From assembly GCF_025359345.1 (NCBI RefSeq), contig NZ_JANYGQ010000005.1, forward strand, positions 186,001-250,000: a stretch of 64,000 nt of DNA, in the 5' to 3' direction. The translations under genes and the position numbers were made by a program. Below, in pieces: positions 19,275-28,902 of the stretch. The DNA is from Mucilaginibacter sp. GTDB lineage: Bacteria; Bacteroidota; Bacteroidia; Sphingobacteriales; Sphingobacteriaceae. Within the stretch, counting starts at the first letter, position 1. Every line of letters starts with the position of its first letter. The notes under the pieces are model-generated. The model did no database searches, was not told the DNA's origin, and saw nothing but the letters and a program-made list of their open reading frames with translations.

Positions 19275-19377
19275 CTTTGCGGATTATAAAAGGTTATTAT
19301 TGATTTACTTAAACCGCGGCAAATATTTTTAGATTAGTCCCGAAGCTTAAGCAGTATTTTAAAACAGTAATAATTGG

Positions 19378-19412
19378 TTTGTCACTATACGCCGATAGTG
19401 TATTTTTGACAC
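19378..19412 (+). promoter_or_regulatory. Promoter with overlapping operator for the Nudix-type regulator
   Basis: TTTG (19378-19381), 19 bp, then TATTTTTG (19401-19408) matches the Bacteroidota -33/-7 consensus (TTTG and TAnnTTTG). The inverted repeat GTGT-N7-ACAC (19398-19412) covers the -7 element, and a second repeat CACTAT-N6-ATAGTG (19383-19400) fills the spacer. A protein bound here would block polymerase, consistent with autorepression and with control of the divergent bglX. A second TATTTTTG at 19444-19451 could be an alternative -7. Confidence 0.55.
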
Positions 19413-19464
19413 AAGAGTAATATTATAATTTAAATAATCAAAGTATTTTTGTAGAATAGCGAAA

Positions 19465-20226
19465 ATGTTGACCAAAGAAGAACTTGAAGAATATTGTAAA
19501 ACCGCACGGGAGAGCTATCTGCCCCATATTTCAATCGATTGCGTGGTGTTCGGTTTTCACGAAGGGCTGCTGAAGGTTTTGCTGCTAACGGTTAAAAACG
19601 AAGGCGGCTGGTACTTGCCGGGCGGCTTTGTGCTTAAGGATGAACCGATAGAATTATCGGCCAACCGTATATTAAAGGAGCGCACCCGACTTGATGAAAT
19701 ATTTTTACAACAGTTTCATGTTTTTGGTGACCCACAGCGTTCAAAGCAACATTTTGACATGTATAAGGACATGCTGCCGCCTAAAGACAACTGGTTTACC
19801 AACCGTTTTTTGACCATCGGCTACTATGCATTGGTTGATTTTTGCGATGTTAACCCCTCGCCCGACCAATTTGCAGCCACATGCAGTTGGTGCGACTTAA
19901 ATGACCTGCCCGAACTGAAACTCGACCACGCACTGATATTAAAAACTGCGTTGGATACCCTGCGGCTGCAGTTAAATTACCAGCCGATAGGTTATAACCT
20001 GATGCAAAAGGAATTTACGATGCCCGAATTGCAGAAGCTTTATGAAACCATTCTGGATAAAAAACTGGACCGCCGGAATTTTCAACGGCGAATGCTGGGA
20101 TTTGGGATATTAAAGCGCTCGGAGAAACCGCGTAAAGGCGGTGCCCATAAGGCCCCCTATTTGTATTCGTTTGATTTGGAGAATTACGAGGCAGCGCTGA
20201 AAGAGGGCTTTAAAGGAGGGTGGTAA
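19465..20226 (+). CDS. Nudix-fold transcriptional regulator (NrtR/AraR-like)
   Basis: The protein has 253 residues. The N-terminal Nudix domain (about 20-155) contains GGWYLPGGFVLKDEP, but the catalytic REUxEE part of the Nudix box is replaced by RILKERTRL, so hydrolysis is unlikely. The C-terminal winged helix (about 170-250) includes FTMPELQKLYETILDKKLDRRNF and LKRSEKPRKGGAHKAP, the arrangement seen in NrtR-type regulators. In Bacteroidota such proteins control sugar-use genes. Position beside bglX and an operator-like site at its own promoter suggest local control of this locus; the effector sugar is unknown. Confidence 0.85.
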   Translation: MLTKEELEEYCKTARESYLPHISIDCVVFGFHEGLLKVLLLTVKNEGGWYLPGGFVLKDEPIELSANRILKERTRLDEIFLQQFHVFGDPQRSKQHFDMYKDMLPPKDNWFTNRFLTIGYYALVDFCDVNPSPDQFAATCSWCDLNDLPELKLDHALILKTALDTLRLQLNYQPIGYNLMQKEFTMPELQKLYETILDKKLDRRNFQRRMLGFGILKRSEKPRKGGAHKAPYLYSFDLENYEAALKEGFKGGW

Positions 20227-20227
20227 T

Positions 20228-20350
20228 TTTGATTTCGGAATTTCGATTTCGGAATTTTTGAGCACGGAACACGGAATTATTTTTAATTGTTGGGCGTATT
20301 GCATACGCCTCTGGCACACATTGGTGTTCGAATCACCTCTTAAGGGTGAT
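20228..20350. repeat. Intergenic short repeats and small hairpins
   Basis: The gap after the Nudix gene contains a tandem of TTTCGGAATTT-like words (20229-20260), a perfect 7-bp-arm hairpin GGCGTAT/ATACGCC with a 3-nt loop (20293-20309), and ATCACC/GGTGAT arms (20332-20350). The 7-bp hairpin has no T-run. TACTTTTG at 20373-20380 is a possible -7 element for the peptidase gene. Confidence 0.5.
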
Positions 20351-20415
20351 AAAACAACATCGTTTGCTTTTGTACTTTTGACGATAAATTATTGAAAATA
20401 AATAAGCTTTAACTG

Positions 20416-22287
20416 ATGGCCTCATTTTACAAGCTGCTGATCCCGGTAATTTTACTGGGAAGCGTTGACTGCTTTGCCCAACCCTCACTGCCCGTACCGG
20501 TAAATTTACAGGCGACCTATGCCAAAGGAACACGGACTACAGGAGGTGCGCCAGGCAAAAATTATTGGCAAAACACAGCTGATTATACCATAGCGGTTAA
20601 CTTCAACCCTGCCAATCGTAATTTGGAGGGAACGGTATCTGTTGATTATACAAACAATAGCCCCGACACCTTAAACGAACTTACGCTAAAGCTGTACCCC
20701 AACATTTATAAAAAAGATGCTATCCGCAATATGCCGGTTTCCGCAGCCGATTTGACCGATGGTGTGGAGATCAAAAAACTTGCTATCGACAAGAATGATC
20801 AGGACGCGTCCAGGTGGAGGATACTGGGCACCAACATGAATTTAAAAACCGCTGCAATACTTCCCGGGCGCAAAATACACCTCGACATTGCTTATTCCTA
20901 CACGCTCAACAAAACATCGCACATCCGTACCGGGCAGGTCGACTCCGGGGCATTTTTTATTGCTTACTTTTTCCCGCGGATTGCCGTTTATGATGACATT
21001 GACGGCTGGAACCTGAACCCTTACCGCGGCAGCGAAGAGTTTTATAACGATTTTTGCCATTTTAACCTTTCGGTTACCGTACCCGGCGACTATAAAGTTT
21101 GGAGCACCGGCAATCTGAAAAATGCGGGCGACGTTTACGTGCCAAAAATTGCACAGCGCATTGATGATGCCGGTAAAAGCGATAAGGTAACCGATGTAAT
21201 CACCGAAGCCGAACTTAGCGAGCAGATCACCACAAAAAATGCAACCAATACCTGGCAGTTTGAGGCCGACAGCGTAACCGACATGGCCTTTGCCATCAGC
21301 AATCATTATATCTGGAAGGCCAGCAGCCTCATTGTCGATCCAAAAACCGGCCGCCGTACGCGGGTGGATGCGGTGTTTAACCCGGCACATAAAGACTATT
21401 TTGAGGTGATAAACTACGCCCGGAAAACTGTTGAGGGCATGAGTTACACTTTCCCCAAATGGCCATACCCCTACCCTCATGAAACGGTGTTTGATGGGCT
21501 TGACCAGATGGAATACCCAATGATGGTAAATGATAACCCAACGCAAACAGCCGAAGACGGCATCGAACTAACTACACACGAGATTTTTCATACGATGTTC
21601 CCGTTTTATATGGGCACCAACGAAACAAAATACGGTTGGATGGACGAAGGTTGGGCAACCATGGGAGAGTGGACTATAAGCCCTCTAATTGATCCAAAAG
21701 TGGCCGATACTTTTGGTGTTGAGGCTTATGCACAAAGCGCAGGCACCGAAAACGATCAGCCCGTTATTTCCCTTACTACGCAGCTAAGCGGCATCAGCGG
21801 CTTTACCGGCTCGTACCCAAAACCGGGCCTGGGTTATTTGTATGTAAAAGACATGCTTGGCGACGCGTTGTTTACCAAAGCCCTGCATAATTACATACGC
21901 CTGTGGCACGGCAAACATCCAATGCCATTTGATTTTTTTAACAGCATGAATGCCGGTGCGGGCCAAAACCTAAACTGGTTTTGGAAAAGCTGGTTTATTG
22001 ATGGCGGCATACCCGATTTGGCTATTACCAAAGTAAGCGACAACCAAAATCAATACTCAGTAACAATAACCAGGAAAGGCAGTAAACCTGTCCCGATTGA
22101 CCTTACTATAAATTTCGCCGACGGCACAACGCAACACATTCATCAAAGCGTAAAATGCTGGGCAAACGGCGAAAAAACGTTTTTCGTAAACTTTACAGCA
22201 AAACGTAAAGTTAGTAAGCTGATTTTAGGCGGGATATATGACCCGGATTCGCATAAGGAGGATAATGTTTGGGTGGCGACACGATAA
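20416..22287 (+). CDS. M1-family zinc aminopeptidase, secreted
   Basis: The protein has 623 residues with a signal peptide ending near CFAQP. The zinc site HEIFH (388-392) is followed after 18 residues by Glu411 in WMDEGWA, giving the full HExxH-x18-E gluzincin motif. The substrate-recognition segment is DQMEYPMM where classical M1 enzymes have GAMEN, which is common in the divergent Bacteroidota M1 branch. It probably trims peptides in the periplasm or at the surface. It stands alone; the rhomboid gene converges on it with 12 bp between the stops. Confidence 0.92.
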   Translation: MASFYKLLIPVILLGSVDCFAQPSLPVPVNLQATYAKGTRTTGGAPGKNYWQNTADYTIAVNFNPANRNLEGTVSVDYTNNSPDTLNELTLKLYPNIYKKDAIRNMPVSAADLTDGVEIKKLAIDKNDQDASRWRILGTNMNLKTAAILPGRKIHLDIAYSYTLNKTSHIRTGQVDSGAFFIAYFFPRIAVYDDIDGWNLNPYRGSEEFYNDFCHFNLSVTVPGDYKVWSTGNLKNAGDVYVPKIAQRIDDAGKSDKVTDVITEAELSEQITTKNATNTWQFEADSVTDMAFAISNHYIWKASSLIVDPKTGRRTRVDAVFNPAHKDYFEVINYARKTVEGMSYTFPKWPYPYPHETVFDGLDQMEYPMMVNDNPTQTAEDGIELTTHEIFHTMFPFYMGTNETKYGWMDEGWATMGEWTISPLIDPKVADTFGVEAYAQSAGTENDQPVISLTTQLSGISGFTGSYPKPGLGYLYVKDMLGDALFTKALHNYIRLWHGKHPMPFDFFNSMNAGAGQNLNWFWKSWFIDGGIPDLAITKVSDNQNQYSVTITRKGSKPVPIDLTINFADGTTQHIHQSVKCWANGEKTFFVNFTAKRKVSKLILGGIYDPDSHKEDNVWVATR

Positions 22288-22299
22288 GGGTTAACCGCG

Positions 22300-23769
22300 T
22301 CACTTCCCTTTTAATCCATTAATTACGTTTTGAATCTTCTCATTATAGGCTTGGATACTATCCTTGTATTTATCGGTATCTTCGTCAACCGCTTTGTAGA
22401 TAAAATTATAGCTCTTTATCCGGAGTTCACAATAGTATATCAGCGATCTGTTACGGGCATGCAGTTCGTCCGGAAGTTCCTGCCGGTCCAGATCATCCAG
22501 CATTTTTATCATTTCGTTCCAGTAATAAAGCCCCCTGTCTTTAATTTCCATCTTTAATGAATCTCTTGACGTGGTTTTAGGCATATGGTAAACTTCGAGC
22601 GCCATATTTTCCATCGACACAAAAGCTCTCATTTTAGCTTCGTATTTCGCCATGGTGTTTGGCACCCTGGTGCATACCATAAAGCTGCCAACAAGTACGG
22701 CCAACGCTACCCCCGCCACAGAGCCGAACTTTAGATCCGTTCTGTCTGGGTTTTTAAGGCTTGGATAAAATAAATATCCAATTGCAAAACCGCTTACCAG
22801 GCCACCTATATGGGCTGCATTATCTATGCCTGCCTTTACCCCATTTGCAAGGTTATATACAACGAAAACAAGTATGCTCGACATCATTGCCTTTCGCACC
22901 GATTTATCGATAATGTTGGTTGTAAGCAATGCCACGAAAACGCCGTACATGCCAAATATCGCCCCTGATGCGCCTGCACTTACTGTTTGTTCGTGCATCC
23001 ATAAGCTAACGGTGCTGGCCGCAATGCCGGTCAGCAAATAGGCCGCCGCAAACCGCAACTTACCCAGATAGGGCTCCAGCAGCAAACCTATATACACCAG
23101 CGCGTACATATTGAACAACAAGTGCAAAATACCGATATGTAAAAAACAACAGGTAAGCAGCCGCCAGTATTCACCCTGCAAAGTTAACGAACGCAGATTT
23201 GCACCCCACTGCAGTAGACTCTCCGTATCAGGCAACATAAAATTGACACCGGATATTACCATCAGCGCAAACACTGCGATATTTAAATTGATAATTATCG
23301 GAGTTACAAAATATCCCTGAGTGGGCCAAAAAACAGAAAGCACACTGGTTAATTTTCCCTTGGTAGCGGTTGGGGGAGCGCCTGCAGATTCTGCTTCTTC
23401 CAAAGCAAGACTTTGTTTTAATTCGTCGTATTTCTGGTCGAGAGATTCGTCGGTCAATTGGGTCCTCAATTCTGCAAAGGCAGCTTCAAGGCTTTCAATA
23501 TTTCTTTTGTTTTTCCCCCAGTCCATCATTTGGTTCCCGGTGCATTCACTTTTAAGCGCTGCATGGTCACCTTCAATATTTACTGTCACTTCCTCGGCCC
23601 AGGAGCTCATGGAGAATTTTGTATAGGCCACAAATCCATATTCGCTGGTGTGCCCGATATTCCAATTAAGCTGTTTCGCAGCCTCTAATAAAAGCACCAG
23701 GAAATGATTGCCCGAAAGCTCACCTGCCGGAAGCTCAGTTATGTATTTAGGGGAAAGTCCGAAAGCCAT
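22300..23769 (-). CDS. Rhomboid-family intramembrane serine protease with a cytosolic N-terminal domain
   Basis: The protein has 489 residues from the ATG at 23769; a TTG 13 codons upstream is less likely. Residues 1-165 form a soluble domain with no known catalytic motif. The rhomboid core follows (about 165-345): EYWRLLTCCFLHIGILHLLFNMYAL, the catalytic serine in GASGAIFG (Ser268) and the catalytic His in AHIGG (His320). A C-terminal hydrophobic segment and a Glu/Asp/Tyr-rich cytosolic tail follow. Rhomboids cut single-pass membrane proteins inside the bilayer; the substrate is unknown. It is transcribed alone. Confidence 0.9.
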   Translation of the reverse strand: MAFGLSPKYITELPAGELSGNHFLVLLLEAAKQLNWNIGHTSEYGFVAYTKFSMSSWAEEVTVNIEGDHAALKSECTGNQMMDWGKNKRNIESLEAAFAELRTQLTDESLDQKYDELKQSLALEEAESAGAPPTATKGKLTSVLSVFWPTQGYFVTPIIINLNIAVFALMVISGVNFMLPDTESLLQWGANLRSLTLQGEYWRLLTCCFLHIGILHLLFNMYALVYIGLLLEPYLGKLRFAAAYLLTGIAASTVSLWMHEQTVSAGASGAIFGMYGVFVALLTTNIIDKSVRKAMMSSILVFVVYNLANGVKAGIDNAAHIGGLVSGFAIGYLFYPSLKNPDRTDLKFGSVAGVALAVLVGSFMVCTRVPNTMAKYEAKMRAFVSMENMALEVYHMPKTTSRDSLKMEIKDRGLYYWNEMIKMLDDLDRQELPDELHARNRSLIYYCELRIKSYNFIYKAVDEDTDKYKDSIQAYNEKIQNVINGLKGK

Positions 23770-23959
23770 GTAATTAAAGTGTGATTTGTTACGGTAATTT
23801 GATAACAAGTATAGGTTTTGAATATATGATTTTTATTACAATTCAAAACTGCTAACGTAAAATATCAACAATGTAGTCGACTGGAAATAGACCGCGCTAT
23901 CAAAGTCGGTTACTTTCCGATATCAATCATCCTCATTAATAGTCGATAGTATATCGTTA

Positions 23960-25732
23960 TCATCTTATAACAGTTACCGAACCTGATACTTTATCTCTCC
24001 CATTTTTAAGGTCGATGATGTAATAATAGGTCCCGGTGGGCACCTGTTTTTGTTTGTATGTGCCGTCCCAAGGTTTTGCATATCCTACCGAATTATAAAC
24101 GCTGTTACCGTAACGGCTAAATACGCTTACCCGGCAATTTGGATAGGTCCGTAACATGGGGATATCCCAGGTGTCGTTTATGCCGTCGCCATTTGGCGTA
24201 AATGTATTAACAACAACTATGGGCACGTCAATGATCATGGTAATTGCGTTCGATGTAACAACCTGTGTTGCTATACATTGGCCCGTAGTTGTTACCAAAC
24301 AGGTAATAACATCGCCGTTAACCAGGTTATCAGCAGTAAATTCGGGACTGTTTGTACCTGCGTTTATATTGTTAACCTGCCATTGATAAGCAATATTTGT
24401 ATTGTAAGAAGCCTGGGCTGTAAACACAACCGTTTGGTTTGGCGAACTGGTATTGTTAACTGCCGAAGACCTGATGGTTACCGAGTTGTTTATTAGCGGA
24501 TGTATCGTTATTGCCGCTTCATTTGAGGTCGCAGTAGCCAGCGAACATAAGGCGCTGCTTGTTACTGTGCACGAAATTTTATCGCCGGTTTTAAATGAAG
24601 AACTGTTAAATATGCCGGCATTTATACCCACGTTTTGCCCGTTTATTTTCCACTGATAGGTTGGATTATCGCCTGCGTCAGTTGCAACTGCCTTGAAAGT
24701 TAATGAAACACCTGTACATTCCTCGTACAAATCAGGAATAATTGTGACAGACGGAACAAGCGTTGAAGGCGGGATTACACTAATTGTAATGGCGTTTGAA
24801 AGGGCCGTTGGACTTGTTAAACAAGGCGAATTATTATTTGTAAGCATACACCTCACTACGTCGCCATTGGCAAAATTGCTGATGGTAAAATCCGGGGTAT
24901 TTGTGCCCTGGTTTGCGCCGTTTACCTGCCATTGATAGGTTGGATTGGCGCCTTCGTTGACTGGCGACGCAGTAAATTTAATCGGTGTGCCATTACAAAC
25001 CGGACTGGTAACAGAAGATTGTATGCTTAACGAGGGGGTTAAGTTATCAATAGTATTGATGTTCGTAATTGTATTTGATTCGGTGCTCGCTGGGCAAGGG
25101 CTATCGCTTGTTACCACGCACTTCACCACATCAGTCGGTAAAATGCTTGCAAGCGTTAGGGTTGCACTGTTAGAGCCTGCGTCAACGTCATTCACCGTCC
25201 ACTTGTAATTGGGGTTAGTACCGGCATTGCCTGCCGTTGCCGAAAAGCTTACCGGTGCGCCTGCACATTGGGTTGCCTTGCCTGTTGCTATGCTTATCGT
25301 TGGTACCAGCGGTGGGTTAATTTTTACTGTAATTGCATTTGACGTAACCGGCGGTGTGCCGCTGTTATCTGTCAGTATACAGGTAACAACGTCGTTATTA
25401 TTTAACGATGAGGTGCTGAACGTTGCATTATCAGTACCGGCATTAACACCGTTCACCTGCCATTGGTAAGATGGCGCTGTGCTGTTTAAGGGAGTTGCAT
25501 TGAAAGTGGCAAGTGTGCCTGCGCAAACCGAAGCCGGGCCGCTGATGGTAATTGAAGGTGCAGCAGCGCTATCGCTAAAGCTTACCAGTGCTGTTGAATT
25601 AATATTATTTACATAGGTTGAGGTGATGGCAAAAGAGGACGTAATAACCGGAAGCCGTCCAAATGCCAAATCGGTCTTCAAAAAAAACGATATCAACAAA
25701 ATAGCTATAGTCAGCCGCTTAAAACAACCCAT
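23960..25732 (-). CDS. Five-module Ig/PKD-like surface protein with T9SS type-B sorting domain
   Basis: The protein has 590 residues from the ATG at 25732; a GTG nine codons upstream is possible. After a signal peptide come five similar modules of about 85-95 residues, each with a YQWQVNG-like core and a DVVTCxLT-like strand ending. The last 85 or so residues (NTFTPNGDGINDTWDIP to GSVTVIR) are the CHU_C/gliding-motility C-terminal domain that directs type-B cargo through the type IX secretion system. The product is therefore expected on or outside the cell, probably as an adhesin. No catalytic domain is visible. It is a single-gene unit. Confidence 0.88.
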   Translation of the reverse strand: MGCFKRLTIAILLISFFLKTDLAFGRLPVITSSFAITSTYVNNINSTALVSFSDSAAAPSITISGPASVCAGTLATFNATPLNSTAPSYQWQVNGVNAGTDNATFSTSSLNNNDVVTCILTDNSGTPPVTSNAITVKINPPLVPTISIATGKATQCAGAPVSFSATAGNAGTNPNYKWTVNDVDAGSNSATLTLASILPTDVVKCVVTSDSPCPASTESNTITNINTIDNLTPSLSIQSSVTSPVCNGTPIKFTASPVNEGANPTYQWQVNGANQGTNTPDFTISNFANGDVVRCMLTNNNSPCLTSPTALSNAITISVIPPSTLVPSVTIIPDLYEECTGVSLTFKAVATDAGDNPTYQWKINGQNVGINAGIFNSSSFKTGDKISCTVTSSALCSLATATSNEAAITIHPLINNSVTIRSSAVNNTSSPNQTVVFTAQASYNTNIAYQWQVNNINAGTNSPEFTADNLVNGDVITCLVTTTGQCIATQVVTSNAITMIIDVPIVVVNTFTPNGDGINDTWDIPMLRTYPNCRVSVFSRYGNSVYNSVGYAKPWDGTYKQKQVPTGTYYYIIDLKNGRDKVSGSVTVIR

Positions 25733-25922
25733 TCGCCATATAAATTTCGTCAACCGCACACCAACAAATAAGCATAGTAAGATGGAAACCTAAAGCCAAA
25801 ATATGCTTTTTAAAAAATTAAAGCAAAAGTTAATTTACCACCGGCCCAAATCCACCATGGCGCAAAACTTTTACGCCGCAATTACCTTAACTTTAATATC
25901 TTGCGGCTTTTAAAAAATCATT

Positions 25923-27182
25923 GTGCACAGGCGTAACTTTTTCGACATATTTTTAATTATTGCGGCAATAAGCTTATTGCTTGACTGGTACGTTTTTAAC
26001 GGTCTTCAGACCCTTACCAAAGATTGGAAAGCAATAAGATTTCGCAGGTTGGTTACTTTTGGATACCTCGTAATATCAATCGGCATATCAATTTCATTTT
26101 TAGCTATTTTGGGCAGTTTTACCACTGCAAAAGGGATGACGCCTTTTCATGAATGGATACTAAGTCTATTCATTATATCTTTTATAACCAAAGTCTTTTT
26201 TGTGCTGATATTGTTTTTGGGTGATATAGGACGTCTATTTTACGGAATTATAGGCCACTTTATCAATCCAAAAAGTAAGGCAGACAAACCTTTCTTCCCT
26301 TCGCGGCGGAAGTTTATAAGCGAGGCCGCTGTACTTGTTGCTGCATTTCCGTTTACGGGCTTGCTGTATGGTATGGTTAAAGGTAAATATGATTACAGAG
26401 TACACCGCCAAACACTTTATTTTAATGATTTGCCTGAGGCTTTTGACGGCTTTACTATTACACAGTTATCCGATATCCATTCAGGCAGTTTTGACAACAC
26501 GGCAGCAGTACAACGCGGAATCGATTTGGCCAAAGCACAAAAAAGCGACCTGTTTGTTTTCACCGGCGATTTGGTAAATAACGCTGCCTGGGAAATTGAA
26601 CCTTACCTCGGCAGGTTCGGCGAAATTAAGGCCCCTTACGGGCAATTTTCAATATTGGGAAATCATGACTATGGCGATTATATTGAATGGGGCAGCGAAG
26701 CTGAAAAGGCAGCCAATCTTGATAAATTGAAACAGCATCATAAAGCTTTAGGTTACCGTTTATTGCTGAATGAAAATGTTGAGATAGAGAAAAATGGTCA
26801 AAAAATATCACTCATTGGCGTTGAAAACTGGGGCTTCGGTTTTATACAAAAAGGCGATTTGGATAAAGCACTGCAAGGGGTTAACAATGACTCGTTTAAA
26901 GTCCTCCTATCGCACGACCCAACGCATTGGGAAAAGAAAGTAAGAAACCACCCAACAACCGTACACCTAACCTTAGCAGGGCACACACACGGGGCACAAT
27001 TTGGTGTTGAAACGGCTGGCTTTAGATGGAGCCCTGTGCAGTACCGCTACCTTGACTGGGCAGGCCTGGCCAACGAAAAAAACCGCTATCTATACGTTAA
27101 CAGGGGCTTCGGCTTTTTGGCATTTTCGGGCAGGTTGGGGATATGGCCGGAGATAACGGTTTTAACTTTGAAGAAGGCTTAG
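25923..27182 (+). CDS. Membrane-bound metallophosphoesterase
   Basis: The protein has 419 residues with a GTG start; no ATG lies near. Three to four hydrophobic segments occupy residues 6-130, placing the catalytic domain beside the inner membrane. The calcineurin-like motifs are complete: LSDIHSG, FTGDLVNN, GNHDYGD and AGHTHGAQ. The family hydrolyses phosphoesters with two metal ions, in some members of UDP-linked or lipid substrates; the substrate cannot be specified. It is probably a single-gene unit, flanked by the repeat element at 27192. Confidence 0.9.
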   Translation: MHRRNFFDIFLIIAAISLLLDWYVFNGLQTLTKDWKAIRFRRLVTFGYLVISIGISISFLAILGSFTTAKGMTPFHEWILSLFIISFITKVFFVLILFLGDIGRLFYGIIGHFINPKSKADKPFFPSRRKFISEAAVLVAAFPFTGLLYGMVKGKYDYRVHRQTLYFNDLPEAFDGFTITQLSDIHSGSFDNTAAVQRGIDLAKAQKSDLFVFTGDLVNNAAWEIEPYLGRFGEIKAPYGQFSILGNHDYGDYIEWGSEAEKAANLDKLKQHHKALGYRLLLNENVEIEKNGQKISLIGVENWGFGFIQKGDLDKALQGVNNDSFKVLLSHDPTHWEKKVRNHPTTVHLTLAGHTHGAQFGVETAGFRWSPVQYRYLDWAGLANEKNRYLYVNRGFGFLAFSGRLGIWPEITVLTLKKA

Positions 27183-27191
27183 CTATTTTGT

Positions 27192-27279
27192 TATTGCGGA
27201 GGAACGAAGCAATCGCGAACTTTGCAAAACCGCTCTGTAAAGTTCGCGGTTGCCACGCTCGTTCCTCGCTCGCAATGAC
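27192..27279. repeat. REP-like extragenic palindrome
   Basis: An 88-bp imperfect inverted repeat: the left half ATTGCGGAGGAACGAAGCAA and the right half, ending GTTCCTCGCTCGCAATGACA, are near complements, with an inner GCGAACTTTG/CAAAGTTCGC pair. It lies between the convergent phosphoesterase and esterase genes and could act as a bidirectional terminator or be a dispersed element. Confidence 0.6.
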
Positions 27280-27306
27280 AATGTTTGATGATTTGTTAAA
27301 AAATTC

Positions 27307-28824
27307 TTACTTCAACAAAAACACTTGCGACGGAAAATCCCGGTCATCATAAACATATCTTAAGTCAACCACCTTCGTCACCTTGTCAAATACCATTACG
27401 TGGTAGGTAGTGGCGTTATAATTTGGCCAGACTGGTAATAACGGTGTGTTGGGGTCGCCGGTTTTGATAAAGGCGACCCAGGCAGCGTGCATGTTTGCGG
27501 CCAGTTGCTGCCGTTCTTTTGCTGCCTGCTGTAGTTTAGGGTCGCTCCACACATATTGCAATTCCTCGCCGTGCCTGGCGCCATATTTCTGGCCGTTATC
27601 ATAATCAAAACGGTACATCCATACCGGCCTGCCGTTTAGTGCGAGCCAATGGGCAAAACGATAACTGTGCATCTGGTACATATACTGCGTTAGCACCGTA
27701 ACTGCGGCATCATACGGCCGGGCAAATTTTGATTCGTACTGATAATTTTTGTATACCAGCTTGTAGTTATCGCCAAAAAGCGATTTTAGAATTGCAGTAT
27801 CAGGATTTTTCAGCTTTTCATTACCATTTATAAATGCGGCAGCTTCATATTTATTTGTGCCGATTATTCCCTTAATACGCGGCATGGCCGTACTACCTGC
27901 ATACTTATGACCATCAGTGGTAATCGTCACCCCATCATAAACCGGGCCGAAGAACGAGTTGCCGCCAATACCAGCGCAAACTATAGCCTGTGCCTTTATT
28001 ATAGAATCGGCAGGCAGGGCAAGCAATTTAAGGCCGTCGTTTTTGCCCAGGCCCAACTGGCGTAAGATTTTGAGACGCTCATTTTTCGCAGTATTAATAT
28101 CCCTTACACATTGAACCGAGCCGCTTTCCGCAATGTATTGCTGGAAAAGGCCTTTCGATTTTGGTGCCACCATCACCGCGCTAAGCAGCTTGGCCCCGGC
28201 GGATTCGCCCATAAGGGTAACCCGGTTTGGGTCGCCGCCAAAGGCCGTAATATTGTGTTTTATCCAAGTCAGCGCCGCAATGCAATCCAGCAAACCGCAA
28301 TTGCCCGATTGTGCATATCGTTTATCCAAATCGCCCAGGTATAAAAAGCCCAGGGCGCCAAGCCGGTAATTAATGGTTACGGTAACAATATCGTCTTTAT
28401 CGGCAAAGGCATGGCCGTCTTCGCCTTTACCGGCACCGGCTGTCATGCTGCCGCCGTGAACCCACACCAGCACAGCGCGTTTTTTATTGTCTGTTTTGGG
28501 AGTGTAGATATTCAGCGATAAACAATCTTCGCTGCCTTGTACATTTTTACTGCCGGGCTGCGTGGCAATGGCGCCAAACTGCTGCGTGGCGAGGGTGTCA
28601 TCCCAATCGGCGTGCGCGGCAGGGGGCATAAGGCGGAGGGCTCCTTCGGGTGGTGCAGCATAGGGTACGCCCTTGAATACGGCTATGCCATTTTCTGTGA
28701 GGCCCTTAATATAGCCGTGGTTGGTTTTAACAACGGGGGCAGTGTTTTGGGCTGATGTCTTAGATAGAGAAAACGCTACGGTTAATAGCAGCGCCGCGAC
28801 TATTCTGATGCACATACGTAACAT
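27307..28824 (-). CDS. Type-B carboxylesterase, secreted
   Basis: The protein has 505 residues with a signal peptide ending near TSAQN. Features of the carboxylesterase/lipase type-B family include FKGVPYAAPPEG, EDCLSLNIYTP, the oxyanion-hole segment VWVHGGSM and the nucleophile elbow GESAG (Ser208). A likely catalytic His lies in ARHGEELQYVW near residue 425. It hydrolyses ester bonds outside the cytoplasm; the natural substrate is unknown. It is a single-gene unit convergent with the metallophosphoesterase. Confidence 0.92.
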   Translation of the reverse strand: MLRMCIRIVAALLLTVAFSLSKTSAQNTAPVVKTNHGYIKGLTENGIAVFKGVPYAAPPEGALRLMPPAAHADWDDTLATQQFGAIATQPGSKNVQGSEDCLSLNIYTPKTDNKKRAVLVWVHGGSMTAGAGKGEDGHAFADKDDIVTVTINYRLGALGFLYLGDLDKRYAQSGNCGLLDCIAALTWIKHNITAFGGDPNRVTLMGESAGAKLLSAVMVAPKSKGLFQQYIAESGSVQCVRDINTAKNERLKILRQLGLGKNDGLKLLALPADSIIKAQAIVCAGIGGNSFFGPVYDGVTITTDGHKYAGSTAMPRIKGIIGTNKYEAAAFINGNEKLKNPDTAILKSLFGDNYKLVYKNYQYESKFARPYDAAVTVLTQYMYQMHSYRFAHWLALNGRPVWMYRFDYDNGQKYGARHGEELQYVWSDPKLQQAAKERQQLAANMHAAWVAFIKTGDPNTPLLPVWPNYNATTYHVMVFDKVTKVVDLRYVYDDRDFPSQVFLLK

Positions 28825-28902
28825 AAAATTAAATATGGATAAAGCTAGGGAAAGATTGCGAATTTTTGCTGCTTGACGAATGGCCCCGATGCAAAAATTA
28901 AC

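Noticed and set aside
24000..25600. Regularly spaced repeats suggesting a CRISPR array
   Set aside because: They encode five homologous protein modules of about 270 bp and vary in sequence; no identical short repeats with unique spacers are present.
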